Translations under genes and position numbers: made by a program
DNA from: Amylibacter sp. IMCC11727
GTDB taxonomy: Bacteria > Pseudomonadota > Alphaproteobacteria > Rhodobacterales > Rhodobacteraceae
Reading direction: 5' to 3'
Assembly: GCF_029854195.1 (NCBI RefSeq)
Contig: NZ_CP122960.1
Coordinates: forward strand, 3,106,001-3,170,000
Length of the DNA: 64,000 nt
Shown: positions 17,698 to 25,396 of the stretch, in pieces
How the letters are laid out: every line of letters starts with the position of its first letter
How positions within the stretch are numbered: position 1 is the first letter of the stretch
The notes under the pieces: model-generated
The model's database searches: none
What the model was told of the DNA's origin: nothing
What the model saw: only the letters and a program-made list of their open reading frames with translations

Positions 17698-18543
17698 TCA
17701 TCGCGTCCGTCTTTGTGACGGATGCCAGAAGGTCACTGATCTCTCGATCAATGCGACCCCCCCATAAAATGCCGACCCAGCCAAGGCCGCCACAGTAATT
17801 TCTGCCCACACCATATCGAGCGCAAGCCGACCCACTTCGGTGGAAATCCGAAACCCCATCCCCTTGATGGGCGAGCCAAAGAACTCCGCCACTATCGCGC
17901 CAATCAACGCAAGCGTTGTGGCAATTTTCAACCCATTAAAAATAAACGGCATCGCCGCTGGCAAGCGAAGGCGGAGCAATGCCTGCGGATAAGACGCCGC
18001 ATACGTCCGCATCAAATCCCGCTGCATCGCATCACTGGCCTGCAACCCTTGCACCGTGTTCACCAGAACAGGGAAGAACACCATCGCCACAACCACGGCG
18101 GCCTTTGAATGCCAATCAAACCCGAACCACATGACCATAATGGGTGCCAACCCAATGATCGGCAACGCCGCCACGAAGTTGCCGACTGGCAGCAATCCCC
18201 GTTGCAAAAATGGCGACCGATCCACGGCAATCGCGGTCAGCACCGCCGCCCCACAACCGATAATGTAGCCCGACAGCGCCCCCTTCACAAAGGTCTGCAC
18301 AAAATCCCCCCACAGGATCGACAACGAAGAGGCAAACGTCACAGCAATCGACGATGGGGGCGGCAGCAACACAGGGCTAACCTCAAACCCGCGCACGATC
18401 CCTTCCCACAGCAACAAAAGCGTAATGCCAAACAATGCAGGCACGGCAAAACTGGTAAACCGCGACGGCTTCGCCTTGGCCAACCGCGCATTCACGGCCC
18501 ACGCCACGGCCCAAAACATCAGAACACCAACAATCCAAGTCAT
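17698..18543 (-). CDS. ABC transporter permease (1)
   Basis: 281-residue integral membrane permease of the BPD_transp_1 type with about six hydrophobic segments. The EAA-like loop is near the middle (DLMRTYAASYPQALLRLRLPAAMPFIFNGLKI), which contacts the ATPase. The start ATG at 18543 overlaps the stop of the other permease gene (ATGA); the longer open frame upstream lies in an unrelated frame of that gene. It forms the inner-membrane channel together with the permease at 18540-19415. Confidence 0.92.
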   Translation of the reverse strand: MTWIVGVLMFWAVAWAVNARLAKAKPSRFTSFAVPALFGITLLLLWEGIVRGFEVSPVLLPPPSSIAVTFASSLSILWGDFVQTFVKGALSGYIIGCGAAVLTAIAVDRSPFLQRGLLPVGNFVAALPIIGLAPIMVMWFGFDWHSKAAVVVAMVFFPVLVNTVQGLQASDAMQRDLMRTYAASYPQALLRLRLPAAMPFIFNGLKIATTLALIGAIVAEFFGSPIKGMGFRISTEVGRLALDMVWAEITVAALAGSAFYGGVALIERSVTFWHPSQRRTR

Positions 18544-19415
18544 GCCGCCATCCCCATCTTTTTCAGCGTCACGGTTTGCACAGCACCAATCGCCGCCACC
18601 ATCAACGCCGCCAGCGTGGCCGCCGCTATCAGCGCACTCCAAATCTGAATGGTCTGGCCGTAATAGCTGCCCACAAGCATCCGCGCGCCCAGCCCACCAT
18701 CCTGAGACAACGACAGTTCCGCCACCACTGCCCCAATCAAACTCGCCGCAATCCCGACCTTCAGCGAGGCAAACAAAAACGGCGCCGAAGCAGGCAACCG
18801 AAGCCGCCAAAACGTTTGGCTACGGCTCGCATTCCAAGTCCGCATCTGATCCATCTGCATGTGATCGGGCGAGCGCAGCCCCTTCACCATGCCAACCACA
18901 ACGGGGAAGAATGACAGATACATCGATATCACCCCCTTCGCGATCAAATCATCCACCTGCGCACTGGCCAAAACCACCACAATCATCGGCGCAATCGCCA
19001 ATATCGGAATGGTCTGACTGGCAATCACCCATGGCATCACGGACATGTCCATCGCCCGACTGTGCACAATGGCAACGGCCAGCAAAATCCCAAGCCCCGT
19101 GCCAAACACAAACCCGAGCACAGTGGAGCTCAGCGTTATCCACCCATGATAAATCAAAGACCGCTTTGAAAACGCCCGCCCCCGCTGCACCATGGCCCCC
19201 GTGGTCTTCCAAATCTCTGTCCCCACTTGATGGGGCGGGGGAAGACGTGGCTTTTCCTGTGTCATCGTATCCGAAACCATCGCCCCAAACGACAACTCCA
19301 CATTCGCCCGCTTCGCCTTGTCATAGGCCCAATTCGAATTCAGATAGACCGCCCCCGCATACCAAATCACAAACAGGCCAAACACCACGGTAAGGATCGG
19401 AAGGATGTTACGCAA
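18540..19415 (-). CDS. ABC transporter permease (2)
   Basis: 291-residue permease with an N-terminal membrane anchor (LPILTVVFGLFVIWYAG), then a long periplasmic or cytoplasmic connector (about 25-80), then the BPD_transp_1 core. The coupling loop reads MDQMRTWNASRSQTFWRLRLPASAPFLFASLKV. The likely start is TTG at 19415 with GGGGAGG six bases upstream; an open frame continues further but enters intergenic repeat sequence. It overlaps the other permease gene by 4 bases. The two differ in sequence, so the transporter is heterodimeric. Confidence 0.88.
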   Translation of the reverse strand: MRNILPILTVVFGLFVIWYAGAVYLNSNWAYDKAKRANVELSFGAMVSDTMTQEKPRLPPPHQVGTEIWKTTGAMVQRGRAFSKRSLIYHGWITLSSTVLGFVFGTGLGILLAVAIVHSRAMDMSVMPWVIASQTIPILAIAPMIVVVLASAQVDDLIAKGVISMYLSFFPVVVGMVKGLRSPDHMQMDQMRTWNASRSQTFWRLRLPASAPFLFASLKVGIAASLIGAVVAELSLSQDGGLGARMLVGSYYGQTIQIWSALIAAATLAALMVAAIGAVQTVTLKKMGMAA

Positions 19416-19429
19416 AACGCACCTCCCCG

Positions 19430-19500
19430 TTTCTTTTGTCCCACAATACTCTCGCCGAAGGCATTGGAATTTTTTTGAGTATTTTAAGACAAAAGAAACC
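19430..19500. repeat. Paired inverted copies of the TTGAGTATTTT/ACAAAAGAAA motif
   Basis: TTTCTTTTGTC (19430-19440) followed by CACAATACTC is the reverse complement of TTTGAGTATTTTAAGACAAAAGAAA at the other end of the element. The two copies face each other and can form an imperfect hairpin. Similar single copies follow preA (27646-27675) and trmB (42749-42777). Confidence 0.6.
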
Positions 19501-19649
19501 AAATGAATCGCACACTAAAGATGCAGTACAGGCTGGAGAGCCGATGGCTGTGACGGAAGAAGCCGCTTTACCCTCCCTATAGGGCAAAAGTGAACCGCTT
19601 TCGGGGGTGCGCGCAAAGCTAGGTCGCGCATCCCCTCGGCCGCGCAACC

Positions 19650-19670
19650 GCCCCGCACTTGATGCGGGGC
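19650..19670. repeat. REP-like palindrome GCCCCG..CTTGAT..CGGGGC
   Basis: GCCCCGCA, CTTGAT and GCGGGGC form a GC-rich hairpin, just downstream of the ABC ATPase gene on the minus strand. A second member with the same CTTGAT centre is at 29004-29024. Confidence 0.6.
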
Positions 19671-19687
19671 CTCTCATTCCTGCGCCC

Positions 19688-20470
19688 CTACCCATCCGCA
19701 TGCCCTTCCCGCAGCCCATCACGCACGCGGTGTGCAATCTCGATAAACTCAGGGCTATCACGGATATCGAGCGGGCGTTCTTTGGGCAGCGTGCTATCAA
19801 TCACATCCGCAATCCGCCCTGGGCGCGGCGACATCACCACAATCTTCGTGCTCAGATACACAGCCTCTGGAATCGAATGGGTCACAAACCCAATCGTCTT
19901 TTCCGTCCGCGCCCACAGCGCGAGCAGTTGTTCATTCAGATGATCGCGCACAATTTCATCAAGCGCGCCAAACGGCTCATCCATCAACAAAATATCCGCA
20001 TCAAATGCCAGCGCCCGCGCGATACTGGCCCGTTGCTGCATTCCACCCGACAGCTGCCACGGAAACTTGCGATCAAACCCGTCGAGTTCGACCAGCTCCA
20101 ACACCCGTTTCACCCGCTCCGCCTGATCCGCTTTGGAATAGCCCATGATTTCAAGCGGCAGGCGAATATTCCCCCCTATCGTGCGCCAAGGATAGAGCCC
20201 CGCCGCCTGAAACACATAGCCATAGGCCCGCGCTTTGCGCGCCTCGGCCGCACTCACCCCATTGACCGTAATCGACCCCGCCGTCGGCGTTTCCAAATCC
20301 GCCATAACCCGCAGAAACGTGGTCTTGCCACAGCCAGACGGCCCGATAAACGACACGAACTCCCCCTTGTCGATCTCAAGGTTGATGTTCTTCAGCGCAT
20401 GCACTGGCCCGTCGTTTGTTTCAAACGTGAGGGAGAGGTTTTGGGCTGAAATAACACTTTCAGACATCAT
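19688..20470 (-). CDS. ABC transporter ATP-binding protein
   Basis: 260-residue ATPase of the nitrate/sulfonate/taurine (SsuB/TauB-like) group. It shows Walker A GPSGCGKTT (about 41-49), Q-loop, signature LSGGMQQRASIARAL, Walker B ILLMDEPFGALD and the switch His in FVTHSIPEA. It energises import through the two permeases. The start ATG at 20470 overlaps the stop of the upstream membrane-protein gene. Downstream of it a gap of about 270 bases with repeats separates it from the permeases, so read-through or a second promoter is needed. Confidence 0.94.
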   Translation of the reverse strand: MMSESVISAQNLSLTFETNDGPVHALKNINLEIDKGEFVSFIGPSGCGKTTFLRVMADLETPTAGSITVNGVSAAEARKARAYGYVFQAAGLYPWRTIGGNIRLPLEIMGYSKADQAERVKRVLELVELDGFDRKFPWQLSGGMQQRASIARALAFDADILLMDEPFGALDEIVRDHLNEQLLALWARTEKTIGFVTHSIPEAVYLSTKIVVMSPRPGRIADVIDSTLPKERPLDIRDSPEFIEIAHRVRDGLREGHADG

Positions 20471-20883
20471 ACAGGCTCCACGCGTTGCGGAATTACAGTC
20501 CAGATCAAATGCGTAATGAGCATCGCTGTGATTACAATCACCGCTATTTCTTGCAGGCCAAGACTGGCTTTATCGGCAAATTCTCGGGTCATTTGAAGAT
20601 ACAGTTGTTCACTGATTATTGCACCCAATCCCGCTGCTGGACCCGCTGCAAGCACAGCCGCCAGTCGCTGGGACAGCTTCATCGATTTCAAAATCCAAAA
20701 GAGAGGTATCCAAATCGCAAAAACTGGTAACGCAGCCCAAACTGCGGTCATCAAGGCAACTCCCACAATAAAAAGGACCTCGAACATTTTTCCATCATCG
20801 TAGCCCGATCCATTTGCTTGGGACCAGAAATTCACTCCACTAAGAACGAATAGTGTCATGCAATAGGTGAAAAAAGGTCTCAA
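20467..20883 (-). CDS. Small membrane protein of unknown function in ABC operon
   Basis: 138 residues with three or four hydrophobic segments (about 4-17, 33-65, 72-90 and 108-128). I recognise no family. It starts with TTG, preceded by AGAGGA at good spacing, and its stop overlaps the ATG of the ABC ATPase (ATGA), so it is an integral member of the operon between dihydropyrimidinase and the ATPase. NMT1-type importers normally have no such component. It could be an accessory subunit or an unrelated membrane protein. Confidence 0.75.
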   Translation of the reverse strand: MRPFFTYCMTLFVLSGVNFWSQANGSGYDDGKMFEVLFIVGVALMTAVWAALPVFAIWIPLFWILKSMKLSQRLAAVLAAGPAAGLGAIISEQLYLQMTREFADKASLGLQEIAVIVITAMLITHLIWTVIPQRVEPV

Positions 20884-20925
20884 TAAAGCTGTCCTCTTTT
20901 GATGGTTAGATCCAACATCTTCACA

Positions 20926-22386
20926 TCAAATCCCCGCTGGAATATTCATCGGATCGCGCTTGATCATGCGCGGCGAGTTCAGCGCCTTCCACTTGCTCAG
21001 CGCCGTATGCGCCGATGGAAACGCAGGACGCGGCACAAACCGTCCACGCCCAGGTTGCGGCTGCGAGTTCTTGCCCCAAGCCCAAATCACATCCCCACGG
21101 CTCAGCGTATACCGCGCGTTTGCCGTCACCTCGAACCCTTCGAACACGTTGTAATCCAGCACCGAATGATGATTGCTCGGGCTAATCGTCTTGGAAATCT
21201 TCGGATCCCACACCACGATATCCGCGTCCGCCCCTTCAACAATCGCGCCCTTCTTGGGATAGATGTTCAGGATCTTTGCCACATTCGTGGACGTCACCGC
21301 CACAAACTCTTCTGGCGTCAGGCGGCCCTTTTCAACCCCTTCAGTCCACAACACCGGCATCCGTTCTTCGAGCCCGTTTGACCCGTTCGGAATAATCCGA
21401 AAATCATCACGCCCCGCGCGTTTCTGCTCCGTGCTAAACGCCGCGTGATCGGTCGCCACCACCTGCAAAGACCCCGCCTGCAAACCAGCCCACAGGCTGT
21501 CCTGATGCTTTTTGTTGCGGAATGGCGGCGACATAACACGCCGCGCCGCGTGGTCCCAATCGGTGTTGAAATACTCGCTCTCATCCAGCGTCAGGAATTG
21601 CGCCAATGGCTCGCCATACACCCGCATCCCTTTTTGCCGCGCACGGCGGATCGCTTCATGGGCCTGCTCACACGACACATGCACGATGTAGAGCGGAACG
21701 CCCGCCGCATCCGCAATGGTGATCGCGCGGTTCGCTGCTTCGCCTTCTAACTCTGGCGGGCGGGAATAGGCGTGGCCCTCTGGCCCCGTGATCCCCTCGT
21801 TCATGTATTTCTCTTGCAGGATCGCAACCAAATCGCCGTTTTCCGCATGCACCATCGGCAGTGCGCCCAACTCTTTACACCGTTGAAAAGACGCGAACAT
21901 TTCGTCGTCTTCGATCATCAATGCGCCCTTATAGGCCATGAAGTGTTTGAACGAATTTACACCCATGTCCACAGCTGTTTTCATCTCTTCAAAGATGGTT
22001 TCATTCCAGCCCGTCACCGCCATATGATAGCCGATATCGCTGCAAATCTGCGGCGTGGACTTGCGGTGCCATTCCTTAATGCCATTCACGATTGAGCCGT
22101 CTTCGCCCGGCAGACAGAAATCCACCAGCATCGTCGTGCCCCCGCAAGCCGCCGCCCAAGTGCCACTTTCAAACGTCTCCGCCGCCGTGGTCCCCATGAA
22201 CGGCATCTCAAGATGCGTGTGCGGATCAATCCCACCGGGGATCACATAGGCCCCTTCGGCATCAATATACTCATCGCCCTTTAGGTCGACGCCAATCTCC
22301 TTGATGATCTCCCCATCAATCAAAACATCCGCCTTCCAAGCGCGATCTGCGGTACAAACCGTCCCGCCTTTGATGACTTTGGTCAT
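20926..22386 (-). CDS. hydA: Dihydropyrimidinase (D-hydantoinase)
   Basis: 486 residues of the cyclic amidohydrolase family. It opens dihydrouracil or dihydrothymine to the N-carbamoyl-beta-amino acid, the second step of reductive pyrimidine catabolism. The binuclear zinc set is visible: HTH in GGIDPHTHLEMPF, carbamylated Lys in SFKHFMAYKG, His in MVHAENGD and IVHVSCEQAHE, and Asp in VATDHAAF. The C-terminal SRGDVIWAWGK and GRGRFVPR segments are typical of dihydropyrimidinases. AGGAG lies 8 bases before the ATG. It appears to head the transporter operon and lies downstream of the amidase gene on the same strand. Confidence 0.95.
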   Translation of the reverse strand: MTKVIKGGTVCTADRAWKADVLIDGEIIKEIGVDLKGDEYIDAEGAYVIPGGIDPHTHLEMPFMGTTAAETFESGTWAAACGGTTMLVDFCLPGEDGSIVNGIKEWHRKSTPQICSDIGYHMAVTGWNETIFEEMKTAVDMGVNSFKHFMAYKGALMIEDDEMFASFQRCKELGALPMVHAENGDLVAILQEKYMNEGITGPEGHAYSRPPELEGEAANRAITIADAAGVPLYIVHVSCEQAHEAIRRARQKGMRVYGEPLAQFLTLDESEYFNTDWDHAARRVMSPPFRNKKHQDSLWAGLQAGSLQVVATDHAAFSTEQKRAGRDDFRIIPNGSNGLEERMPVLWTEGVEKGRLTPEEFVAVTSTNVAKILNIYPKKGAIVEGADADIVVWDPKISKTISPSNHHSVLDYNVFEGFEVTANARYTLSRGDVIWAWGKNSQPQPGRGRFVPRPAFPSAHTALSKWKALNSPRMIKRDPMNIPAGI

Positions 22387-22445
22387 TGTGTTTTCTCCTT
22401 GTTAGTCGTCTTCTCGGACTCACAAACAGTAAGTGAGGTTGTATT

Positions 22446-22739
22446 TTGAAACAGATTGAACAGCTTGAAGCGATTATTGAGCAGCTTCGAAGGGAAGCCC
22501 TGCAAGATGAAAAATACAGTTGCGTCGCAATAAGAGCGGATACCGTTAACCGCATTTTTCGCGAACAAACTGGGCACGAACCTACAATTACTAAAAATTG
22601 TTGCCGTGCTTTGCGTGCTCAATTTCGCGAAGGGAAGGATTTTTTCAGGCGCGGCAAAGACCGCGATGAATGGCAAAAAGAAATCCCTGATGGACAAGAA
22701 ACGACCACCTTCGAAGTTCTTTTCGAAATTAGGCGCTAA
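22446..22739 (+). CDS. Hypothetical small protein
   Basis: 97-residue charged, mostly helical frame (MKQIEQLEAIIEQLRREAL at the start) that I do not recognise. It starts with TTG and lies between two minus-strand catabolic genes, in opposite direction to both. The composition is plausible for a cytosolic protein and the frame fills the gap exactly. An overlapping minus-strand frame looks poorer. The lack of an ATG and of a clear binding site keeps confidence low. Confidence 0.42.
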   Translation: MKQIEQLEAIIEQLRREALQDEKYSCVAIRADTVNRIFREQTGHEPTITKNCCRALRAQFREGKDFFRRGKDRDEWQKEIPDGQETTTFEVLFEIRR

Positions 22740-22741
22740 AC

Positions 22742-23992
22742 TCACCCCACAACCTCCGCCGTTTCCAGCACCGCATGCATCAACACATCTGCCCCCGCAG
22801 CGGCCCATTCCTTAGAAATCTCCTCGGCCTCATTATGCGACAGCCCGTCCACGCACGGACACATCACCATCGCCGTCGGGGCCATGCGGTTGATCCAGCA
22901 GGCATCATGCCCCGCGCCAGATACCAAGTTCCGATGCGTATACCCCAGCCGCTCCGCCGCATTGCGCACGGCGGTTACACAGCCCTCATCAAACTCCACA
23001 GGGTCAAACCCGCCGACCTTCTCGAACGTCACATCCAACCCCATATCGTCACAAATCTTCTGCGCGCCCGCCTTCAACCGCGCCACCATATCCGTAATCA
23101 CATCCAACTGCGGCGACCGGAAATCCACCGTGAACACCACTTTGCCAGGAATCACATTGCGCGAGTTCGGGTAGACGTCGATATGCCCCGCTGCGCCCAC
23201 CGCATCAGGCTTGTGCGACCACGCAATTTCATCCACCAACTCCAGCACCCGCGCCATGCCCAGACCCGCGTTTTTGCGCATCGGCATCGGCGTTGATCCC
23301 GTGTGCGCATCGCGCCCCGTGATCGTCACTTCCGTCCATTCCAGACCCTGACCATGGGTCACAACACCCACTTCAACATCCTCGGCCTCCAAAATCGGCC
23401 CCTGCTCAATGTGCAGCTCAAAAAACGCGTGCATCTTACGCTCGCCCACGGGCTCATCGCCGCGCCAGCCGATCCGCTTCAACTCATCGCCGAATTTCTT
23501 GCCATCGGCATCCTCGCGGTCGTACGCCCATTCCTCCGTGTGCATCCCCGCAAACACACCGCTCGCCAGCATCGCTGGTGCAAACCGCGTGCCTTCTTCG
23601 TTGGTCCAGTTGGTCACTACGATAGGGTGCTTGGTTTTAACGCCAAGATCATTGAGGGAGCGCAAGATCTCAAGGCCGCCTAAAACCCCAAGCACCCCAT
23701 CGTATTTCCCGCCAGTCGGCTGTGTGTCCAAATGGCTTCCAACATAAACTGGCAGTGCGTCAGGGTCCGTGCCCTCGTAGCGCGCAAACATATTGCCCAT
23801 GGTATCGAGCCCCATGGAACATCCCGCATCCTCGCACCACTTTTGAAACAACGCGCGGCCTTCGCCATCTTCATCCGTCAACGTCTGGCGATTGTTGCCG
23901 CCTGCAACACCTGGTCCGATCTTGGCCATCTCCATCAAACTGTCCCAAAGCCGATCCGCATTGATCCGCATGTTGCTTGCTGGTGCTGCCAT
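22742..23992 (-). CDS. Zn-dependent amidase, N-carbamoyl-beta-alanine type (M20 family)
   Basis: 416 residues. Hydrolyses N-carbamoyl-beta-amino acids to beta-amino acid, CO2 and ammonia, the third step of reductive pyrimidine breakdown. M20 metal ligands are visible in GSHLDTQPTGGKYDGVLG (His and Asp), TNEEGTRF (Glu pair), HIEQGPILE and the C-terminal SGAGHDACW. The ATG at 23992 has GGGAGAGA upstream; the longer frame runs through the operator region and is not used. It is divergent from the RutR-like gene, with two palindromes between them. Confidence 0.92.
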   Translation of the reverse strand: MAAPASNMRINADRLWDSLMEMAKIGPGVAGGNNRQTLTDEDGEGRALFQKWCEDAGCSMGLDTMGNMFARYEGTDPDALPVYVGSHLDTQPTGGKYDGVLGVLGGLEILRSLNDLGVKTKHPIVVTNWTNEEGTRFAPAMLASGVFAGMHTEEWAYDREDADGKKFGDELKRIGWRGDEPVGERKMHAFFELHIEQGPILEAEDVEVGVVTHGQGLEWTEVTITGRDAHTGSTPMPMRKNAGLGMARVLELVDEIAWSHKPDAVGAAGHIDVYPNSRNVIPGKVVFTVDFRSPQLDVITDMVARLKAGAQKICDDMGLDVTFEKVGGFDPVEFDEGCVTAVRNAAERLGYTHRNLVSGAGHDACWINRMAPTAMVMCPCVDGLSHNEAEEISKEWAAAGADVLMHAVLETAEVVG

Positions 23993-24041
23993 GATCTCTC
24001 TCCCCAAAGTCGTTGGCCAAAATTCTTGCACAGGCCAAAAC

Positions 24042-24057
24042 CTGACCGTATGGTCAA
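24042..24057. promoter_or_regulatory. RutR-like operator 1
   Basis: CTGACC, GTAT, GGTCAA: a palindrome of TGACC-N4-GGTCA type, the same arrangement as the known RutR site TTGACCA-NN-TGGTCAA. It lies between the divergent amidase and TetR genes. Confidence 0.75.
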
Positions 24058-24071
24058 AGTATGGGACCTTC

Positions 24072-24087
24072 CTGACCAATCGGTCAA
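24072..24087. promoter_or_regulatory. RutR-like operator 2
   Basis: CTGACC, AATC, GGTCAA: a second palindrome with the same half sites, exactly 30 bases from the first (about three helical turns), ending 22 bases before the TetR start. Confidence 0.75.
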
Positions 24088-24109
24088 GAAATTTTTGAGG
24101 AGCCGACGC

Positions 24110-24745
24110 TTGAACACAAACGTCACCCCTTTGCGCAAACAAAATAAGCGCCGTGAAAACGAATTGCTCATTTTGCAGGCAGCGGAAAAAGTCTTTGCCG
24201 AGGCAGGGTTTGGCGGGGCCACCATGCAATTGATCGCCGATGTGGCGGGCCTGCCCAAAGCAAACGTGCATTATTACTTTTCCACCAAAGAAGCGCTCTA
24301 TCGCCAAGTGGTCTCCAACATCTTCGAGGTCTGGCTCAAGGCCGCCGAGTCTTTCGAAGACGCCTCAGGTCCATCTGAGGGCATCGGGGCCTACATCGAC
24401 GCCAAAATGGAAATCAGCCGCACACACCCCGCAGGGTCCAAAGTCTGGGCGTCCGAAGTGATGCACGGCGCGCCCATCATCCAAGATTACCTTGAAACCG
24501 CGCTCGTGGAATGGACCAACGGGCGGATCAGCGTCATCAACCAATGGATCGCCGATGGGTTGATGGACCCGATCAGCCCGCGCCACCTCCTTTACCTCAT
24601 CTGGTCCTCCACCCAGCACTACGCCGATTTCGGCCATCAAATCCAAACCTTGAACAACAGCACCCCCCTGACCGATGACGATTGGCAGGAGGCAAAAACT
24701 GCCGTAAAACGCATCATACTCAAAGGGATCGGCGTCACGCCCTAA
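24110..24745 (+). CDS. TetR-family regulator, RutR-like (1)
   Basis: 211 residues. The N-terminal TetR helix-turn-helix (about 15-62) includes FGGATMQLIADVAGLPKAN and HYYFSTKEALY. The C-terminal half carries the segments SKVWASEVMHGAPIIQDYL and LIWSSTQHYADF, as in RutR/YcdC-type pyrimidine regulators. The probable start is TTG at 24110 with GAGGAG seven bases upstream; the longer frame would pass through the operators. It is divergent from the amidase gene, and the two phased operators beside it make autoregulation and control of pyrimidine catabolism likely. Confidence 0.88.
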   Translation: MNTNVTPLRKQNKRRENELLILQAAEKVFAEAGFGGATMQLIADVAGLPKANVHYYFSTKEALYRQVVSNIFEVWLKAAESFEDASGPSEGIGAYIDAKMEISRTHPAGSKVWASEVMHGAPIIQDYLETALVEWTNGRISVINQWIADGLMDPISPRHLLYLIWSSTQHYADFGHQIQTLNNSTPLTDDDWQEAKTAVKRIILKGIGVTP

Positions 24746-24767
24746 CCCCGCGCATTCGGACATATTG

Positions 24768-25391
24768 ATGGCAAGAGCAGCAAGCACCAAGGGTCAAACC
24801 CGCATCCAAAAAGAAAAGACCGAGCAAATTTTGAATGCCGCCCTCAACGTCTTTTCCACCTATGGGTTTCGTGGGTCCACTATTGATCAAATCGCAACCG
24901 AGGCGGGTCTCTCAAAGCCCAACATCCTTTATTACTTTGATGGCAAAGACGCGATTCATGCCGTTCTTCTGTCCCGATTGCTGGAAACATGGCTCGAACC
25001 GCTGGAACACCTGCAAGACAGTGAAACACCGATTGATGAAATCTGCGCATACGTGACCCGCAAACTCGAAATGGCCCGCGATTATCCCCGCGAAAGCCGC
25101 CTTTTTGCCAACGAAATTCTGCAAGGCGCGCCGCGCATCATCGACGATCTCGCTGGCCCTTTACGCACACTTACTCAGCAAAAAGCCGATCTCATCCACA
25201 GCTGGATCGCTTCGGGCAAAATCGCCCCCGTGGACCCGCATCACTTGATCTTTTCGATCTGGTCCACCACGCAACACTATGCGGATTTCGATGTGCAGGT
25301 GAACGCCGTCCTCGGCCCTCAAACCGAAGACCGTTTTGTAAAGGCCGCCGCACATCTCAACACCCTGTTTCGAAAAATGCTGGAACCATAG
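24768..25391 (+). CDS. TetR-family regulator, RutR-like (2)
   Basis: 207 residues and a clear paralogue of the preceding gene: a similar helix-turn-helix (GFRGSTIDQIATEAGLSKPN, then LYYFDGKDA) and the same C-terminal IWSTTQHYADF signature. It starts at ATG 24768, about 20 bases after the first TetR stop, so the two are co-transcribed. The next gene, a sulfatase, begins 5 bases after its stop. Two tandem RutR-like proteins may sense different ring or ureido intermediates. Confidence 0.88.
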   Translation: MARAASTKGQTRIQKEKTEQILNAALNVFSTYGFRGSTIDQIATEAGLSKPNILYYFDGKDAIHAVLLSRLLETWLEPLEHLQDSETPIDEICAYVTRKLEMARDYPRESRLFANEILQGAPRIIDDLAGPLRTLTQQKADLIHSWIASGKIAPVDPHHLIFSIWSTTQHYADFDVQVNAVLGPQTEDRFVKAAAHLNTLFRKMLEP

Positions 25392-25396
25392 GCCCC

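Noticed and set aside
18425..19393. 322-codon open frame on the plus strand
   Set aside because: Antisense to the two permease genes; extremely Pro/Ser-rich.
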